64,000 nucleotides of DNA from Levilactobacillus enshiensis (GCF_007115095.1 NZ_SULH01000006.1:62001-126000), one strand, 5' to 3'; positions 8,971 to 17,870 are shown, numbered from the stretch's first letter. The notes: generated by a model from the sequence alone, not told the origin. Program-made: numbers and translations.

Positions 8971-9113
8971 TTGTTGATTGCTTGCTAACTACCTATGCCA
9001 CAGTTTCCCTTTGGTGCTCAGTAAACCACCTGCATTTCAACTCACCATGACCCCTTAAATTGTTGATTGCCCCATCAAAATTGTCCTGCTATTCTGTAAC
9101 CGTTCAATCAACA
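8971..9113. promoter_or_regulatory. Candidate TetR operators in the divergent spacer
   Basis: TTGTTGATTG occurs at 8971-8980 and again at 9060-9069. Its inverse CAATCAACA is at 9105-9113. Three near-identical half-sites between a TetR gene and its divergent neighbour suggest binding by that regulator. Confidence 0.45.
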
Positions 9114-9142
9114 CCATGTTTATTTCAAAGGGGCGATTTCCA

Positions 9143-10540
9143 ATGTTCAAAAGTGAATTGAAGTTTTTATATCACCATAAGATGATGCTCGTGGTTCTCC
9201 TCATGATTGCCATCATCCCCGCTATCTACTGCTATCTCTACCTCTCCTCAATGTGGAACACGTACGGTCATACCGATGACATCCCCGTTGCCGTCGTCAA
9301 TCACGACCGCGCTGTCACCATTCATGGTCAAGCCATTGCGATTGGCCAGCAGCTTACTCATAATCTCGATAACTCTTCCTCACTAGACTTTCATCAGCTC
9401 AGTGCCCAGGCTGCCCACCGCCAGTTAAAGGCCGGTAAGCTCTACATGGTCGTCACCATTCCTCGAAAATTTTCTTACAACGCCACAACACTTCTCACGG
9501 CGGCTCCTCATCAAATGGTGCTTCACTACGACCTGAACTCCGGTGCTAACTACATCGTTTCCAAAATGACGACCGGGGCTAGCACCGCCATCACCAATAA
9601 GGTCAGTCATCAGGTGACTCAGCTGGAGACTAAGGTTCTTCTAACTGCACTAAATGGTGCTACTGCAGGCATGACCCGGGCTGCCGGTGGCAGTACACAA
9701 TTAGCGACCGGGTCACAACAACTCCTAGCCGGCAATCAAAAATTGCTAGCTGCTACTGCACCATTGAAAAGTATCGCGTTGACCACTGGCCTCACCGCCA
9801 CTCAACACGGCTTAACCCAAGTTCAAATGGGCAGTCAGGCTTTGAGTCGGTCCTTAACCAGTGGTAGCTTGCGTTTAGCGACCATTGCCACGCGACCAAC
9901 CACGGCGGATGCATTGGCGACCCCCGTTGTCGCGGCCACCCACGATATTGCTAGTGTACCGAACAACGGAACAGGCATGGCGCCATTTGCCATCGCCATT
10001 GGCCTCTATGTTGGCGGCATTGCGTTAGGCACCATGTATGATGGCCGCCGCACCTACAGCGATCCACACTCTGCATTCGCTTGGTGGGGCAGTAAAGCTG
10101 GCATTATCGCTGGGGTCGCCCTCTTACAGAGTGGCTTGCTTGATTTTACCTTACATCAGGCAAACGCCCTCACCACCCGCTCTAACGCTCGGCTATTTGC
10201 CGCCATCTTACTGGGATCACTACTCTTCTTATCACTCATCTTCTGCCTTCGCTTACTACTCGGTGGCTTTGGGACTTGGCTCATTTCCATTGTCCTGGTC
10301 ATGCAATTAGCGAGCTCTGGTGGCCTGTACCCACTCCCACTCGTCAGCAGCTTTGCCCAAGCACTCAATCCCTGGCTGCCCATGACCTATCTGATTCAGG
10401 TCCTGCGCTCAGCCATTTCGACCAACATCAGCTTGCCCAATGCTTGGCTAATTATGATATTAATGACGGTTGGGTTTAACCTGTTGATCATGCTTCGGTT
10501 CCACCTGGATTTGAAGCGGAATCCCCTCACCCACGCTTAA
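9143..10540 (+). CDS. YhgE/Pip-type ABC-2 family membrane protein
   Basis: 465 residues from the ATG at 9143 (AAAGGGG upstream). One N-terminal membrane segment (about 15-36), an extracellular region of about 230 residues with SQQLLAGNQKLLAAT-like repeats, then about five C-terminal membrane segments. This is the YhgE/Pip layout but about half the usual length: the long coiled extracellular part is shortened. Relatives act in phage infection, export of drugs or fatty-acid tolerance. Pairing with a divergent TetR gene suggests induced efflux; function is inferred. Confidence 0.8.
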   Translation: MFKSELKFLYHHKMMLVVLLMIAIIPAIYCYLYLSSMWNTYGHTDDIPVAVVNHDRAVTIHGQAIAIGQQLTHNLDNSSSLDFHQLSAQAAHRQLKAGKLYMVVTIPRKFSYNATTLLTAAPHQMVLHYDLNSGANYIVSKMTTGASTAITNKVSHQVTQLETKVLLTALNGATAGMTRAAGGSTQLATGSQQLLAGNQKLLAATAPLKSIALTTGLTATQHGLTQVQMGSQALSRSLTSGSLRLATIATRPTTADALATPVVAATHDIASVPNNGTGMAPFAIAIGLYVGGIALGTMYDGRRTYSDPHSAFAWWGSKAGIIAGVALLQSGLLDFTLHQANALTTRSNARLFAAILLGSLLFLSLIFCLRLLLGGFGTWLISIVLVMQLASSGGLYPLPLVSSFAQALNPWLPMTYLIQVLRSAISTNISLPNAWLIMILMTVGFNLLIMLRFHLDLKRNPLTHA

Positions 10541-10560
10541 CCATTTACATTTTAAAAATC

Positions 10561-10598
10561 AAACTGGGTTTGGGATAGCTATCTCAGACCCAGTTTGT
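10561..10598 (+). terminator. Hairpin after the YhgE/Pip gene
   Basis: Two 19-base arms with no free loop, CAAACTGGGTTTGGGATAG and its G-U-tolerant inverse, 20 bases past the stop codon. The G-U pairs form on the plus-strand RNA. The T run after it is weak. Confidence 0.7.
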
Positions 10599-10894
10599 GT
10601 GTTAACTTTGGTTGAGATGCACGCTCCAAGCTAAACAACGCCGATTTCTTCTTTATTTACCCACCGCGTACAGCTTAGCATGGCCATCTCCACAGAAGCG
10701 CGGACCGACCTTCAATTTTCATGTTTGCCTAACTAAGTGCAATGATCAGCCTACAAGTTATTAATGAGGCGTAACATCTCTCGTCATTAAATTGTCGTCC
10801 AGTCTTTACTTAACTGAAACGGCGGCGCAACGTGACTTCCCTAAACTAATAGTTGTAGTCGTCATCGCAGACTACCAAATACTTAATCATTGGA
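10599..10894. other. Intergenic, no gene seen
   Basis: About 300 bases before the NlpC/P60 gene. I looked for a c-di-AMP (ydaO) riboswitch, which often precedes wall hydrolases, and found no match to its conserved core. No supported ORF. Confidence 0.5.
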
Positions 10895-11485
10895 GTGAAC
10901 ACTATCAATACCACTACGAAAATTTTGATCAGCACATTCGGGGCCGCAGCCCTGTTCCTATCCGGGGCCACAACGGCTTCCGCACATATGTCAACCGCAA
11001 CTGGGACTGCCGGAACCCAGCCAACCACGCAGGTCAGTTCACCGGCGACCACGACCAGCCATTCAACTCATACGACGGCTACCCAGACAGCCTACCACCA
11101 TCAAGCCACGGCCAACACAGCCGCTCAATCGGCCACAGTGACTGGTGGTAACGGTGTCGCGACTGCGTTAGCCATCGCTAACAGCGGCACCCCTTACGTT
11201 TACGGTGGGAGTACCACTGCCGGCTTCGACTGTTCTGGTTTGGTCCAATATGCTTTGGGCCTGAGTGCTCGGACAACTTATCAACAAACCCAACTGGGCA
11301 CACACCACTACGATGTGGCCAATGCGCCAGCTGGGGCTATCCTCTTCTGGGGTTCAGAAACGGCTCCTTATCACGATGCCATCTCTTTAGGTAACGGAAC
11401 CTACGTTGCCGCGCAAAACGAGAATGACGGTATTGGTGTCTTTAGTCAAACTTACTGGGCACCTAGCTACTACATCGTCCTTTAG
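10895..11485 (+). CDS. Secreted NlpC/P60 peptidoglycan endopeptidase
   Basis: 196 residues. Signal peptide of about 30 residues ending TTASAH, a Thr/Ala/His-rich linker to about residue 85, then an NlpC/P60 domain: TPYVYGGSTTAGFDCSGLVQ with the catalytic Cys, and APYHDAISLGNG with the catalytic His. The family cuts D-Glu-diaminopimelate bonds in stem peptides, so this is probably a minor autolysin. The GTG start at 10895 overlaps its TTGGAG, so the exact start is uncertain. A full copy of the dispersed repeat follows the stop codon. Confidence 0.88.
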   Translation: MNTINTTTKILISTFGAAALFLSGATTASAHMSTATGTAGTQPTTQVSSPATTTSHSTHTTATQTAYHHQATANTAAQSATVTGGNGVATALAIANSGTPYVYGGSTTAGFDCSGLVQYALGLSARTTYQQTQLGTHHYDVANAPAGAILFWGSETAPYHDAISLGNGTYVAAQNENDGIGVFSQTYWAPSYYIVL

Positions 11486-11526
11486 TAAAAATTCGATAGC
11501 GTGGATATATCTACGTTTAACGCAAA

Positions 11527-11745
11527 AGTCTGGAACATTACTCAAAAATCAGTTTTTTCAGAAGGCGGGATTGGCCATATTTTCTTCTGAGAAAACTGAT
11601 TTTATTTTTTGCCATTATCATATCGAAACGTGCGCTACCAGGCAGTTTGTTGCGCTTAACCCGAGACCAGAAATTATACCAAAACCCGGCATAACCTCTG
11701 GTCTCACGTTAATGCTCGCAAACTAACCGCCTGATGTCCCACTCT
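11527..11745 (+). repeat. Dispersed double-hairpin element, copy A
   Basis: About 219 bp. It starts AGTCTGGAAC and ends GTCCCACTCT, near-inverted ends. Inside are a short hairpin (TTTTTTCAGAAG...CTTCTGAGAAAA plus T run) and a long imperfect one (CAGGCAGTTTGTTGCGCTTA against TTAATGCTCGCAAACTAACC). It is close in sequence to 36796-37005 and, inverted, 42055-42256. Lies 40 bases after the NlpC/P60 stop; the short hairpin can act as its terminator. Confidence 0.85.
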
Positions 11746-11800
11746 GCCATGTACAGCTATTATTGACGGTTGAAGCGATCATTAACTGCGACAACTCATT

Positions 11801-12739
11801 CTATTTGATCACCGATCGTTGCTGAAAAAAACCAGCCGAGCTTGAATAGATCCAACTTGCATCAACCAGTGGCTTAAAGTTCTCACTGTCCCCCGTGACA
11901 ATGACTCCTGAAAACTTAGCCGTCTTTAAGGTTGGATTTTGTTGCGCGTACGTCTTGGCATATTTGTGCAGGCTAAAGTTATTATAGCTACTATCCCAGC
12001 CTAGTTTAACGAACTCTGTTAAGGCCCGGTGAAAGCTCTGGTAGTCATTTTCATCCTTCGTTTGTCGTAAATGGCCTTGTGCATCTGCCTGCACACCTAA
12101 ATAATTATTATCCATAAACGTGGCGTCGGCCTTGGGGCTCACGCCGGCCCAGTACCAGACAGCATGCAGTTTCTTCGGTAAACGTTGTTGAATCTGTGCG
12201 TAGGTCAGGGGACGTTCAAAAGAAACGGCTACTTCGGCAACGGCGCCCTTGCTCCCAGCTACTTTGTCAATATCGGTAGCACGCTTAATGTCCGGTTGCT
12301 TGACCTGTGGGTTGTAAAAAAGTGGCACCTTATGTTGTGTCAATCGATCATAGGCGGCCGTTGTTGTCTCATCCACCGCATTCATCGTTTCGCTTGATTG
12401 ATTGCCCAACCAACTCCAGGAGTATGCCTGCACCATTGGTGACCACGACTCCCGATAGCCTTCGATTTCCTTATAACGATGGCTCGTCACCTTGCCGCCC
12501 ATAAAGTTCGTATCCGCTAGATAGCGGTCACTAACCGTAATGTTGGGGGCCATCACTTGCGCGGCCAATTCCATAAAATGATCATCCGCCTTAGATGCTT
12601 TTCCGGCTTGTTTTTGCGTCAACCAGTATCCGCCGATGGCCGCCAAAAATAGGACGACTATGCTGATTCCAATGGTGATTAACCAGCGTGTGATCTTTAC
12701 CCGAATGGCTAACCGGCGAAATTGTTTCTCGTCATTCAT
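11801..12739 (-). CDS. Anti-sigma factor (sigma-regulator N/C-terminal domain type)
   Basis: 312 residues from ATG 12739, chosen because GAGGAG lies 8 bases upstream and the ATG overlaps the sigma stop as ATGAATGA. The cytosolic N-terminus (about 1-15) is short, followed by one membrane segment about 16-38 (WLITIGISIVVLFLAAIGGY). A long extracellular part ends in the region typical of the Sigma_reg_C domain (VIVTGDSENFKPLVDASWIY). Overlap with the sigma gene implies coupled translation. It should hold the sigma factor inactive at the membrane until a wall or envelope signal arrives. Confidence 0.8.
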   Translation of the reverse strand: MNDEKQFRRLAIRVKITRWLITIGISIVVLFLAAIGGYWLTQKQAGKASKADDHFMELAAQVMAPNITVSDRYLADTNFMGGKVTSHRYKEIEGYRESWSPMVQAYSWSWLGNQSSETMNAVDETTTAAYDRLTQHKVPLFYNPQVKQPDIKRATDIDKVAGSKGAVAEVAVSFERPLTYAQIQQRLPKKLHAVWYWAGVSPKADATFMDNNYLGVQADAQGHLRQTKDENDYQSFHRALTEFVKLGWDSSYNNFSLHKYAKTYAQQNPTLKTAKFSGVIVTGDSENFKPLVDASWIYSSSAGFFQQRSVIK

Positions 12740-13214
12740 TTTGTTCACTCCTCGTCATAATCTTTTCTAACTTCTTGTGGACCCGATGCAACCGCATTTT
12801 AACCGCACCTGGCCGAACCTTTAACTGAGCTGCCACTTGTGCGATCGACAAGCTTTGGTCATAACGCAGCAATAATAAATGGCGTTCCTTAGATGACAAT
12901 TGCGCCATTGCTTGTTCAACTCCCGAATCCACCGGTTGTGGTGGTATCATGGCTGCCGGTCCAAGATAGCGCGTGACTAAATCCTGATAACGTTGGGTGC
13001 GACGATAATAATCCAAGTAAGTTGACCAAGCAACCCGATACATGTAGGGACGCAACTTATCTGCCGGCAGGACCAATTGCATCTCTAATAATTTAACGAA
13101 AACATCCTGGACGATGTCCGCCGCAACATCGCTTTGTGCTCCCCGACTCACCAAATAGCGCTGAAGTTCTACGGCCATCTGTGCCATTTGATTTTCATAT
13201 TGCTGTAATCGCAT
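12732..13214 (-). CDS. ECF-type RNA polymerase sigma factor
   Basis: 160 residues. Region 2 includes AADIVQDVFVKLLEM and LRPYMYRVAWSTYLDYYRR; region 4 includes LSSKERHLLLLRYDQSLSIAQVAAQLKVRPGAVKMRLHR. This is the two-domain layout of extracytoplasmic-function sigma factors. ATG preceded by GGGGAGGAGG. First gene of a two-gene unit with its membrane anti-sigma. The target promoters are not evident in this window. Confidence 0.88.
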   Translation of the reverse strand: MRLQQYENQMAQMAVELQRYLVSRGAQSDVAADIVQDVFVKLLEMQLVLPADKLRPYMYRVAWSTYLDYYRRTQRYQDLVTRYLGPAAMIPPQPVDSGVEQAMAQLSSKERHLLLLRYDQSLSIAQVAAQLKVRPGAVKMRLHRVHKKLEKIMTRSEQNE

Positions 13215-13351
13215 GTCAACCTCCTCCCCTTACACCTATGTAACGAATGAGTTGGTAAAAAGTAACGGTTCATTTTTGATTTTTTTAAATCTGTCCGCTT
13301 CAGTATACGGGAAAACGGGGGTACTAGGAATCCATCTGGAAATTTCCCGTC

Positions 13352-13383
13352 AAAAAAAGAAGCCTTGCCTATCGCTTGGCTTC
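13352..13383 (-). terminator. Terminator of fumC
   Basis: GAAGCC (13359-13364) pairs with GGCTTC (13378-13383); seven Ts follow on the minus strand. Located 90 bases after the fumC stop. Confidence 0.7.
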
Positions 13384-13471
13384 CCTGCTAAGAACTATCG
13401 CTAAGTTTATTGACCGACTGCGACCACCCCGCACTTCCCTATTCACGTTTCTAACGTTGCTTAACCGATCA

Positions 13472-14860
13472 CTAGTTCTCTTCTCGATTCAAGTTCGTCA
13501 TGGCCAACGGATCGACCCATTCGTCAAACTGTGCTGCCGTGACCGCCCCCGACTTCAGCGCCGCCACACGCAAGGTCGTCCCATTCTTTTCCGCTGCCTG
13601 CGCAATTTCTGCGCTGGCATGGTAGCCGATGTGGGGCGATAACGCCGTGACCGTCATCAGTGAGTTGTCGACGAGTGACTGCATGTGTTCGGCATTGACC
13701 GTCAATCCGTGGACTAATTTTGTTGTAAAGCCAGTCAGCGTGCCTTGGAGTAAGTCCGTGGACTCCAAGAAGGTTGCCAACAGAACTGGCTTATACACGT
13801 TCATTTCAAAGTTCCCCTGCGAGGCGGCAACCGTGATGGTGACGTCATTACCCATGACTCGCGTTGCCGCCATCGTTAATGCTTCTGCCTGAGTGGGATT
13901 GACCTTCCCAGGCATGATTGACGACCCTGGTTCATTTGCCGGAATATTCAGTTCGTTATAACCCGCCCGGGGACCACTCGCCAAAAAGCGGATGTCATTC
14001 GCAATTTTCAAGAGATCACTCGCCAGCGTTTTAATCGCGCCGTGAACGACATTCAACCCGGAGTGGGCCGCCAAACCAAAGAACTTATTCGTGCGAGCCG
14101 TAAACGTTTGACCATACGCTTGACTTAGCTGTTCCGCCACCGCTATGTCGAATCCCGGTGCAGCGTTCAATCCCGTGCCAACGGCCGTGCCGCCAATTGG
14201 CAGTTCCAGTAGTGTATCCGCCAACGACTGCAGGTAGCCCAAATCATGTTCCAACATGCTGACCCAACCACTGACTTCCTGACCAAATGTTAAGGGCGTC
14301 GCATCCTGTAAATGGGTGCGCCCAATCTTAACCACCCGCCAATAGGTTTGTTGCTTCACTTTTAACTCATCGATAAGTTTCTGAACGCTCGTTTCCAACC
14401 CTACGACGGCCATGCGTGACGTCACCGCCATTGCCGTGGGAAACGTATCATTTGAACTTTGTCCGTGATTGACGTCGTCGTTGGGCAGCACGCCACTGGT
14501 TGGCTCATACGCCATGGTTTGGTGGGCAATGACCTCGTTGACGTTCATATTCGTCTGCGTCCCAGACCCCGTCTGATACACGTGTAACGGAAAATCTGGC
14601 CGCAACTGAGCATCCGGTAAGGCCAGCAACTCATCAGCCGCCCGAATAATCAGTTGGGCCTTAGCTTCTTGCAGTTCACCCAGATCACGATTGGCGACCG
14701 CCGCCGCCCGTTTCAGCTGTAGCAATGCTCGAATCACTGGCATCGGCATCAGTGGGCCCGTTGTAAAATTGTGGCGGCTCCGTTCCGTTTGCGGTCCCCA
14801 TAGCGCATTCTCCGGTACGTTGACCGTTCCCAATGTATCTGCTTCTTGACGGTATTTCAT
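13472..14860 (-). CDS. fumC: Class II fumarate hydratase
   Basis: 462 residues from the ATG at 14860 (AGAGGAAGA upstream); the longer frame to 14923 lacks a site. Motifs: TGSGTQTNMNVNEVIAHQ, NDTFPTAM, and the family signature GSSIMPGKVNPTQAE with the catalytic Ser. Oxygen-stable, interconverts malate and fumarate. It stands next to a dicarboxylate transporter and an LDH-family enzyme with an MDH-like residue, which suggests the reductive branch from oxaloacetate through malate to fumarate or succinate, as known from other lactobacilli. Confidence 0.95.
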   Translation of the reverse strand: MKYRQEADTLGTVNVPENALWGPQTERSRHNFTTGPLMPMPVIRALLQLKRAAAVANRDLGELQEAKAQLIIRAADELLALPDAQLRPDFPLHVYQTGSGTQTNMNVNEVIAHQTMAYEPTSGVLPNDDVNHGQSSNDTFPTAMAVTSRMAVVGLETSVQKLIDELKVKQQTYWRVVKIGRTHLQDATPLTFGQEVSGWVSMLEHDLGYLQSLADTLLELPIGGTAVGTGLNAAPGFDIAVAEQLSQAYGQTFTARTNKFFGLAAHSGLNVVHGAIKTLASDLLKIANDIRFLASGPRAGYNELNIPANEPGSSIMPGKVNPTQAEALTMAATRVMGNDVTITVAASQGNFEMNVYKPVLLATFLESTDLLQGTLTGFTTKLVHGLTVNAEHMQSLVDNSLMTVTALSPHIGYHASAEIAQAAEKNGTTLRVAALKSGAVTAAQFDEWVDPLAMTNLNREEN

Positions 14861-14940
14861 CACAGTCTTCCTCTCAGTTTTGTCGTTAAATTTAGCATAC
14901 CCATTATGACAACGTGTCGTCAACTATTCCGGCCCACAGC

Positions 14941-14974
14941 AAAAAAGAAGTCCCGCTAGTTTCCCACGGACTTC
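14941..14974 (-). terminator. Terminator of the DASS transporter gene
   Basis: GAAGTCC (14947-14953) pairs with GGACTTC (14968-14974); six Ts follow on the minus strand, 20 bases beyond the stop at 14994. Confidence 0.85.
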
Positions 14975-14993
14975 TCTTCGTCACTGAATCGCA

Positions 14994-16415
14994 TTACCAC
15001 ATGCCGATCATCTTTAACCACAACGACCCAATGCCAAACCACACAAGAATGTAGAACACCCCAAGAATGGCGTTCATCCGCCACCAGTCATTTTGTTTCA
15101 CATAACCCGTTCCAAATAAAATCGTGGCTGGTCCACTGGCGTAGTGCGTCGTGGAACTAAACAGCGCCCCACAAGTTGCGAGTAACATTGCCGCCAAGGT
15201 CGGGGGCACCCCCGCAGAAATTGCGACTCCTAGTAGCGCCGCATACATGGCGCTCACGTGAGCGGTGCCACTCGCAAACAGGTAGTGGGAGTAGAAATAA
15301 AATAGCAGCAGAATTGCTAATACGAAGATCCAATTGATCCCATGAAGACTGCCACCCAGCGTTTTGGATAACCAGGGAATAAAACCCAGTTTATTTAACT
15401 CGGTCGCCATAAAGATTAAAATGGAAAACCAAATCAGCGTGCTCCAAGCACCCTTTTCATTTAAAATATCGTCGACCGTCAGCACCCCGCAGACCACCAG
15501 AATGGTGACGGCCAGAAAAGCAACCAGCGTGGCATCCATGCCAATAAAACTGGATGCGATCCAGAGTATCAGCGCTAGTGCGAAGACGGCGCACATGATT
15601 TTCTCGGCGCGGCTCATCGGCCCCATTTTAGCCAGTTCCGCTTCCGCCCATGGCTTGGCATTAGGCGTATCTTTAATCTCCGGTGGGTACATTTTGTAAA
15701 TTAAGAACGGTACAGCAATCAAGCTGATGACGCCGGGAACGATTCCCGCTAAAAACCAGCCCATCCAAGTCAGCGTGACGTGATCTGCTTTAGCCAACGA
15801 AACCGCCAACAGGTTCGGGGCCATGGCCGTCATAAACATCCCCGACGTAATCACGTTTGCCTGAAACGCAGTGAAGGTTAGGAAGGAGCCAATTTTGCGT
15901 TCCGTTCCCTCCTTAGGCGTCGACCCAAAAGTCGCCGCCAGCGAGTCAATAATCGGATAGACAATCCCACCAGCCCGGGCCGTATTACTAGGTGTCGCCG
16001 CAGCCGTCAGCAGGTCGACACCCATTAATGAATAGGCCAGGCCCAGTGTCTTCTTGCCAAATAATCGAACGAAGATCAAGGCGACTCGGCGACCAAACCC
16101 CGTTTTTATAAAGCCCCGCGATAAACAGTACGCCATCACAATTAGCCAAACGGTCTTGTTGCCAAAACCTTCAACGGCCACATCCATGGGAACAACGCCG
16201 AATAAGACCGTCACCGTAAAACCAACTAAGGCGACACCAGCAATCGGTAGTGGTTGCGTGATGCACCCAATAATCGTCGCCACAAAAATCGCCAAAATAT
16301 GCCAAGCTGCTAGCGAAACACCAACTGGCTTAACGGGTACCGCTAACCAGATAACGAGCCCCACCAGCAGTGGCCAAAAGAATTTGCGATACTTAATATT
16401 CGCTAATGATGCCAT
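14994..16415 (-). CDS. DASS-family dicarboxylate/citrate transporter
   Basis: 473 residues with about 12 membrane segments. Two family signature regions are visible: TAAATPSNTARAGGIVYPI (about 135-153) and CGALFSSTTHYASGPATILF, equivalent to the paired SNT sites that bind sodium and carboxylate. The closest known types exchange succinate, malate, fumarate, 2-oxoglutarate or citrate. ATG with GGGGGAAG upstream. Between fumC and the LDH/MDH-like gene on the same strand but separated by terminators, so each may be transcribed alone. Probably imports malate or citrate, or exports succinate. Confidence 0.88.
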   Translation of the reverse strand: MASLANIKYRKFFWPLLVGLVIWLAVPVKPVGVSLAAWHILAIFVATIIGCITQPLPIAGVALVGFTVTVLFGVVPMDVAVEGFGNKTVWLIVMAYCLSRGFIKTGFGRRVALIFVRLFGKKTLGLAYSLMGVDLLTAAATPSNTARAGGIVYPIIDSLAATFGSTPKEGTERKIGSFLTFTAFQANVITSGMFMTAMAPNLLAVSLAKADHVTLTWMGWFLAGIVPGVISLIAVPFLIYKMYPPEIKDTPNAKPWAEAELAKMGPMSRAEKIMCAVFALALILWIASSFIGMDATLVAFLAVTILVVCGVLTVDDILNEKGAWSTLIWFSILIFMATELNKLGFIPWLSKTLGGSLHGINWIFVLAILLLFYFYSHYLFASGTAHVSAMYAALLGVAISAGVPPTLAAMLLATCGALFSSTTHYASGPATILFGTGYVKQNDWWRMNAILGVFYILVWFGIGSLWLKMIGMW

Positions 16416-16719
16416 GTGACTTCCCCCTTACGCGCCTATGCCAATATCAGTTGCCAATCGCGTTTGGTCAAAGGTCTCTCTGGGCATTTAACCGTTCCTG
16501 TTGCTCATCCTACCGTGTTTTGCCGTAAAGGGGCTGGCGGAACCGGTTGCCAAAAATTAGGTTCCCCCGCTGAGCTAATTAACCTGCCAGTCATGGGGCG
16601 AAGCTTGCATTTTCCAACCCTTAGCCAGGCAGCTTAAATTAATAATTGAACCATCCCCAGACTATTTGGTAATTATTCTGGTATAGCATCACTCCCTATT
16701 TTCCCAATATAAATTCGAC
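16416..16719. other. Intergenic, no gene seen
   Basis: About 300 bases upstream of the transporter gene, which must contain its promoter. No ORF with a ribosome site and no clear regulatory palindrome. Confidence 0.4.
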
Positions 16720-16763
16720 AACACGAAAGGAGCTGCCTTAACGCTGACAACTCCTTTCGTGTT
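16720..16763. terminator. Terminator of the LDH/MDH-like gene
   Basis: AACACGAAAGGAG (16720-16732) pairs perfectly with CTCCTTTCGTGTT (16751-16763), 24 bases after the stop at 16788. The loop is 18 bases and neither side has a long T run. Confidence 0.7.
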
Positions 16764-16787
16764 TCAATTATTTAAGCTATATCGCCG

Positions 16788-17738
16788 TTAACTCGCAAAT
16801 GCAGCCGACAGCACCGATTGCACGGCGCCGGCGGAATGGGCCATCTTTTCTTGTTCCTCAGGGCTCAACGGGAGTTCCAAAATGTGATCAATGCCATTCG
16901 CATTAATGACTGCCGGTGTTCCCAAATACAGGCCATGCTGATGATACTGCCCATCAAGGTAAGCGCCCACTGGTAACACCGCATTCTCATTAGCCAGAAT
17001 GGCCCGGCTGATACGGGCCAAACACGTCGCAACGCCATAAAAGGTCGCTCCCTTCAAGCCAATAATTTTGCCACCTTTAGTGCGCGCCGCTGCTTCTATA
17101 TCCATCAATTCTTGATTCGTAATGCCCCGCTGCTGCGCAATCTCTAACAGTGGTCGTCCCCCCAGCCTTCCCGCACAGAGCGCCGCAAACTCAGTATCCC
17201 CATGTTCACCAATCACATTGACCTCCAGTTGTTGTGGCGCCACTTGGAGGCGTTTCGCTAATGCCACTTTGAAACGGGCCGTATCGAGGGACGTTCCCGT
17301 TCCAATCACTCTAGCTGGGGGAAATCCTGACAATCGCTGTGTGGCAGCCGTCAAAATATCAACAGGATTGGCCGCAACTAGGAAGATCCCGGCAAATCCG
17401 CTGGCCACGATGGGTGTGACGATCGACCGCAAAATTTTCAAGTTCTTATTCACCAAATCCAACCGGGTCTCACCAGGTTGTCGGGGAACACCCGCCGTGA
17501 TGACAACGAGGTCAGCATCACGGGCATCCGCATAAGTCCCCGGTCGTACCGTTTTAGGCGTTGACCACAGTTGCGTGTCCTCCAGATCCAAACTATCCCC
17601 GACACAGTGTTTCTCTGCAATATCCACAATCACCAGTTCATCCATCACTGGCTGCTGCAACATCAGCAACGCATACGATGACCCAACAGCGCCATCCCCG
17701 ACCAAAACAACCTTTTGGTGTCGCGTTTGATTGAACAT
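16788..17738 (-). CDS. L-lactate/malate dehydrogenase family enzyme (MDH-like specificity residue)
   Basis: 316 residues from ATG 17738. The NAD site is VVLVGDGAVGSSY; the catalytic set is Arg92 (GETRLDLV), Asp152/Arg155 (GTSLDTAR) and His179 (IGEHGDTE). Overall it is closest to L-lactate dehydrogenases of lactobacilli. The specificity loop, however, reads GVPRQPGETR where lactate enzymes have APQKPGETR, so Arg86 takes the place of Gln102 (standard numbering). Arg at this position is what malate dehydrogenases use to bind oxaloacetate. With fumC and a dicarboxylate transporter beside it, a malate dehydrogenase role is plausible; a second L-LDH is the alternative. Confidence 0.88.
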   Translation of the reverse strand: MFNQTRHQKVVLVGDGAVGSSYALLMLQQPVMDELVIVDIAEKHCVGDSLDLEDTQLWSTPKTVRPGTYADARDADLVVITAGVPRQPGETRLDLVNKNLKILRSIVTPIVASGFAGIFLVAANPVDILTAATQRLSGFPPARVIGTGTSLDTARFKVALAKRLQVAPQQLEVNVIGEHGDTEFAALCAGRLGGRPLLEIAQQRGITNQELMDIEAAARTKGGKIIGLKGATFYGVATCLARISRAILANENAVLPVGAYLDGQYHQHGLYLGTPAVINANGIDHILELPLSPEEQEKMAHSAGAVQSVLSAAFAS

Positions 17739-17870
17739 GGGTCCCCATTCCCCTCTCCAAAATATTCTCACTATCGACGTGATGGTTAAATTTCAGCTCG
17801 ACTATAACACAGCGGGGCTAAAACACAATTGATTCGGACTTTGGAACGAGGGGCCAAACCTGTAACCACC

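Noticed and set aside
10599-10894. c-di-AMP riboswitch before the NlpC/P60 gene
   Set aside because: Searched by eye because of the gene type; no match to the conserved core.
11406-11726. 106-codon plus-strand ORF
   Set aside because: It overlaps the end of the NlpC/P60 gene and runs through dispersed repeat copy A; both explain it.
13240-13272. Possible ECF autoregulatory promoter (TGAACC and CGTTAC) before the sigma gene
   Set aside because: The spacer is 21 bases instead of the usual 15-17, so I do not call it.
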